Below, piece after piece: positions 57,387 through 64,000 of a DNA stretch of 64,000 nt (its first letter is position 1; every line of letters begins with the position of its first letter). Made by a program: the position numbers and the translations under genes. The notes under the pieces were generated by a model, which did not search any database, had not been told where the DNA came from, and saw only the letters and a program-made list of their open reading frames with translations. Source of the DNA: Pseudomonas fortuita (GTDB lineage Bacteria; Pseudomonadota; Gammaproteobacteria; Pseudomonadales; Pseudomonadaceae); the NCBI RefSeq assembly GCF_026898135.2, contig NZ_CP114035.2, positions 4,071,501 through 4,135,500 of the forward strand, in the 5' to 3' direction.

Positions 57387-59657
57387 TCAGGCAACCTCAG
57401 CCGTGGTCTCGAAGTCGAACACCAGTTCGCCATCGCGCAGGTCGATGTGCACCACACCGCCATGCTCGGCCAGTTCGCCAAACAGGATCTCCTCGGCCAA
57501 CGGCCGTTTGATCTTGTCCTGGATCAGCCGCGCCATCGGCCGCGCGCCCATCTGCACATCGTAGCCCGACGCCGCCAGCCAGCCGCGGGCGTCATCACTG
57601 ACTTCCAGCAGCACACGCTTGTCTTCCAGCTGCGCCTGCAGTTCGATAAGGAACTTGTCGACGATGCTCTTGATCGTCTCGTGGCTCAGGCGGCCGAACT
57701 GGATGATGGTGTCCAGGCGGTTGCGGAACTCTGGCGTGAAGCTCTTGCGGATGACTTCCATGGCATCGGACGCATGGTCCTGATGGGTGAAGCCGATCGA
57801 GGCCCGTGCCGCGGTTTCCGCGCCAGCGTTGGTGGTCATGATCAAAATCACGTTACGGAAGTCGGCCTTGCGCCCGTTGTTGTCGGTCAGGGTACCGTGG
57901 TCCATCACCTGCAGCAGCAGGTTGAAGACTTCCGGGTGGGCCTTCTCGATTTCATCGAGCAGCAAGACGCAGTGCGGTTGCTTGGTGATCGCCTCAGTCA
58001 ACAAGCCACCCTGGTCAAAGCCAACGTAACCAGGAGGCGCACCGATCAAGCGGGACACCGTGTGGCGCTCCATGTACTCGGACATGTCGAAACGAACCAG
58101 CTCCACACCCAGCGCCTTGGCCAGCTGCCGCGCCGCTTCGGTCTTGCCGACGCCGGTTGGGCCGGCGAACAGGAACGAACCGACAGGCTTGTCTGGCGCC
58201 TTGAGGCCGGCACGGGACAGCTTGATGGCAGTCGACAGCGAATCGATCGCCTGGTCCTGGCCAAACACGGTCAGTTTCAGGTCACGCTCGAGATTACGCA
58301 GCAGCTCTTTGTCGGAACTGCTGACATGCTTCGGCGGAATGCGCGCAATCTTGGCAACGATGTCCTCGACCTGCGGCACGTCGATGCGTTTGACGCGGTT
58401 GGCTTCCGGCTGCAGGCGCTGGTAGGCACCCGCTTCGTCGATCACGTCGATGGCCTTGTCCGGCATGTGCCGGTCATTGATGTAGCGCGAGGCCAGTTCG
58501 GCGGCGGCGCGCAGGGCTTCGTCGCTGTACTCGATGTTGTGGTGGCTCTCGAAGCGCCCTTTAAGGCCGCGCAGAATGCCCACGGTGTCTTCGACCGACG
58601 GCTCGCTGACATCCACCTTCTGGAAGCGCCGTGCCAAGGCACGATCCTTCTCGAAGATGCCGCGAAACTCCTGGAAGGTGGTGGAGCCAATGCAACGGAT
58701 CTCACCCGACGACAGCAACGGTTTGAGCAGGTTGGAGGCATCCATCACCCCGCCCGACGCCGCACCGGCACCGATGATGGTGTGGATTTCGTCGATGAAC
58801 AGGATCGCCTGCGGGCGCTTGCGCAGCTCGCCGAGCAGCGCCTTGAAGCGTTTCTCGAAGTCACCGCGGTACTTGGTACCGGCCAGCAGTGCGCCAAGGT
58901 CGAGGGAGTACACCACGCTCTGCGCCAGCAGGTCGGGCACCTGGCCATCGACAATGCGCTTGGCCAGGCCTTCGGCGATGGCGGTTTTGCCCACGCCCGC
59001 CTCACCCACCAGCAGCGGGTTGTTCTTGCGCCGGCGGGCAAGGATTTGCGCCACGCGCTCAACTTCCTGCTCGCGACCTACCAGCGGGTCGATACGGCCG
59101 GCACGGGCCAGCTCGTTCAGGTTGCTGGCATAAGCGTCCAGCGGGTTGCTCGACGAGGACGTTTCGCCGCCCTCTTCGTCCTGCATTTCCTGATCGCTGT
59201 CAGCGTGCGAACCATGGCCAGGCACCTTGGAGATGCCATGGGCGATGTAGTTCACGACGTCGATGCGGGCCACGCTCTGTTGCTTGAGCAGGAATACGGC
59301 CTGGCTTTCCTGTTCGCTGAAGATCGCCACCAGCACGTTGGCGCCGGTCACTTCACGCTTGCCAGAGCTTTGCACGTGGAACACGGCACGCTGCAGCACC
59401 CGCTGGAAGCCCAGGGTCGGCTGGGTTTCACGGTCTTCATCGTTGACAGGGATCAACGGGGTGGTGGAATCGATGAACTCTTGCAGGTCGTGCTTGAGCT
59501 TGTCGAGATTGGCGCCACAGGCGCGCAGAACGGTCGCGGCAGCCTCATTGTCAAGGAGTGCCAGCAGCAGATGTTCGACGGTCATGAACTCATGACGTTT
59601 CGAACGGGCCTCCTTGAAGGCCAGATTGAGGGTGACTTCGAGCTCGCGGTTTAACAT
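57387..59657 (-). CDS. clpA: ClpA, AAA+ unfoldase of the ClpAP protease
   Basis: 756 residues. An N-domain (ELEVTLNLAFKEARSKRHEF) that binds ClpS is followed by two AAA modules: Walker A GEAGVGKT near 217 and GPTGVGKT near 500. The ClpP-binding loop is expected in the second module; clpP is not in this window. It lies 30 bp downstream of clpS. Confidence 0.97.
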   Translation of the reverse strand: MLNRELEVTLNLAFKEARSKRHEFMTVEHLLLALLDNEAAATVLRACGANLDKLKHDLQEFIDSTTPLIPVNDEDRETQPTLGFQRVLQRAVFHVQSSGKREVTGANVLVAIFSEQESQAVFLLKQQSVARIDVVNYIAHGISKVPGHGSHADSDQEMQDEEGGETSSSSNPLDAYASNLNELARAGRIDPLVGREQEVERVAQILARRRKNNPLLVGEAGVGKTAIAEGLAKRIVDGQVPDLLAQSVVYSLDLGALLAGTKYRGDFEKRFKALLGELRKRPQAILFIDEIHTIIGAGAASGGVMDASNLLKPLLSSGEIRCIGSTTFQEFRGIFEKDRALARRFQKVDVSEPSVEDTVGILRGLKGRFESHHNIEYSDEALRAAAELASRYINDRHMPDKAIDVIDEAGAYQRLQPEANRVKRIDVPQVEDIVAKIARIPPKHVSSSDKELLRNLERDLKLTVFGQDQAIDSLSTAIKLSRAGLKAPDKPVGSFLFAGPTGVGKTEAARQLAKALGVELVRFDMSEYMERHTVSRLIGAPPGYVGFDQGGLLTEAITKQPHCVLLLDEIEKAHPEVFNLLLQVMDHGTLTDNNGRKADFRNVILIMTTNAGAETAARASIGFTHQDHASDAMEVIRKSFTPEFRNRLDTIIQFGRLSHETIKSIVDKFLIELQAQLEDKRVLLEVSDDARGWLAASGYDVQMGARPMARLIQDKIKRPLAEEILFGELAEHGGVVHIDLRDGELVFDFETTAEVA

Positions 59658-59687
59658 AGCTTCACCTCATACCCAAGTGGTCGGCGA

Positions 59688-60050
59688 TTAACCGTCCTTC
59701 TCGATTTCACAGAGTAGCGGATGCTGGCTTTCCCTGGCGTATTGGTTGACCTGCATAGCCTTTGTTTCGGCGATGTCACGGGTAAACAATCCGCACACTG
59801 CCCGCCCTTCTGTATGGACGGTCAGCATGATCTTGGTCGCCAGCTCGCGGTTCAGACTGAAGAACGTCTCGAGCACTTCGACGACGAAATCCATTGGCGT
59901 GTAGTCATCGTTGAACAAAACCACCTTGTACATCGGTGGCGCCTGCAGGATCGGCTTGGCTTCCTGGACTGCAAGACCCGAGCCGTCGTCCTCATTCGTT
60001 TGCGGGCGATCCTGATTGAATGTTAGTCGAATCTCACTAGGTGCATGCAT
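59688..60050 (-). CDS. clpS: ClpS, N-degron adaptor for ClpAP
   Basis: 120 residues. The N-recognin pocket is in [19 protein letters not shown], and [19 protein letters not shown] follows. It delivers proteins with N-terminal Leu, Phe, Trp or Tyr to ClpA. It heads the clpS-clpA operon and is divergent from cspD. Confidence 0.96.
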   Translation of the reverse strand: MHAPSEIRLTFNQDRPQTNEDDGSGLAVQEAKPILQAPPMYKVVLFNDDYTPMDFVVEVLETFFSLNRELATKIMLTVHTEGRAVCGLFTRDIAETKAMQVNQYARESQHPLLCEIEKDG

Positions 60051-60280
60051 GGAAAGAATTTCATCATGAGCGTCAGGTTAAGGTTGTGGGTTGACGGCAC
60101 AGGCCACGGCCGGCGCAGGCGCCGGGCGACCTTGACTATCGGCAAAACGGTGTTACAACCAATAAGAACCCACCGTGGTCGATAAAGATCCGCGCAGTCA
60201 ACCAGATTTTTCGCAAGGTTCGTATGCGGATGAAGTGGATGATACTCCAGTGATGGAGTCCTTTGCAGAGGGACATAGGG

Positions 60281-60547
60281 ATGGCAAGCGGTAAAGTCAA
60301 GTGGTTCAACAATGCCAAGGGCTATGGGTTCATCAATGAAGAAGGTAAATCCGATGACCTGTTCGCCCATTATTCGGCCATCCGAATGGACGGATACAAG
60401 ACCCTCAAGGCAGGCCAGTGCGTAGTGTTCGACATCGTACAGGGCCCCAAAGGTCTGCACGCCGTCGACATCAAAGACGCTGCGGTGGCCGCGGCAGAGG
60501 GTGCCAGAACCCTGGGCGAGCCGCAGAGCGAAACTGCCAAAGCCTGA
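60281..60547 (+). CDS. cspD: CspD, cold-shock-family protein
   Basis: 88 residues. The cold-shock domain has RNP1 KGYGFI and the RNP2-like DDLFAHYSAI, with a C-terminal alanine-rich tail (AAVAAAEGARTLGEPQS). E. coli CspD is made in stationary phase and slows replication; the same role is assumed. I start at ATG 60281 (MASGKVKWFNN) with AGAGGGA upstream. Confidence 0.94.
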   Translation: MASGKVKWFNNAKGYGFINEEGKSDDLFAHYSAIRMDGYKTLKAGQCVVFDIVQGPKGLHAVDIKDAAVAAAEGARTLGEPQSETAKA

Positions 60548-60575
60548 CTGCCTGCGCTGTGCCGGTATACGAAAC

Positions 60576-60612
60576 AACCGGCCGCTTCTTTACCTGGAAG
60601 CGGCCGGTTTTG
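60576..60612. terminator. Bidirectional terminator between cspD and icd
   Basis: AACCGGCCGCTTC pairs with GAAGCGGCCGGTTTT. A T-run follows on the plus strand and a shorter one on the minus strand, so it can end both convergent genes. Confidence 0.88.
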
Positions 60613-60618
60613 CATTGC

Positions 60619-64000
<3,382 letters not shown>

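Overview
The window reads as chromosome of a Pseudomonas of the P. putida group. It is GC-rich, and it carries a complete nicotinate-degradation (nic) cluster of the P. putida KT2440 type, pcaIJ with a PcaR-type operator, the Pseudomonas core block cysG-serS-crcB-rarA-lolA-ftsK / aat-bpt-infA / clpA-clpS / cspD / icd / idh, and several REP-type palindromes. The species call is inference from remembered protein sequences; no search was run.

Layout. 1-2.9 kb: the end of a TSUP permease, a divergent LysR regulator and three very small ORFs, one of which (27 aa, membrane) is easy to overlook. 2.9-16.1 kb: the nic regulon, as nicCDEFTP on the minus strand, nicXR divergent from it, nicAB on the plus strand and nicS convergent with nicB. 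Together these cover uptake and oxidation of nicotinate to 6-hydroxynicotinate, then 2,5-dihydroxypyridine, N-formylmaleamate, maleamate, maleate and fumarate.

16.3-35.1 kb: a catabolic block between nicS and the chemoreceptor/pcaIJ locus that I believe is variable between strains. Two head-to-head GntR/FCD regulators are followed by two transcripts diverging from a 340-bp region with three similar 13-mers. The minus transcript has an acid-sugar dehydratase-like enolase-superfamily enzyme, a peptide/opine-type ABC importer with two binding proteins (one frameshifted), a tautomerase-like protein and a GH28 exo-polygalacturonase. The plus transcript has a KdgM porin, uronate dehydrogenase and an SMP-30 lactonase. 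I read this as an oligogalacturonide/galacturonate oxidation unit. A separate MFS/amidohydrolase/LysR cassette follows.

35.2-47.3 kb: an Aer-topology chemoreceptor, pcaIJ, arfB, a DUF3077-type gene pair behind an unusual inverted-repeat leader, tRNA-Ser(UGA), a BAX-inhibitor family protein, an NCS2 permease, tusDCBE for tRNA 2-thiolation, a TrpD2-like gene and a glutathionyl-hydroquinone reductase.

47.4-64 kb: conserved housekeeping genes. aat, bpt, clpA and clpS together form the bacterial N-degron pathway. icd and the monomeric idh are divergent, and idh runs off the right edge. No CRISPR array, transposase or prophage was seen.
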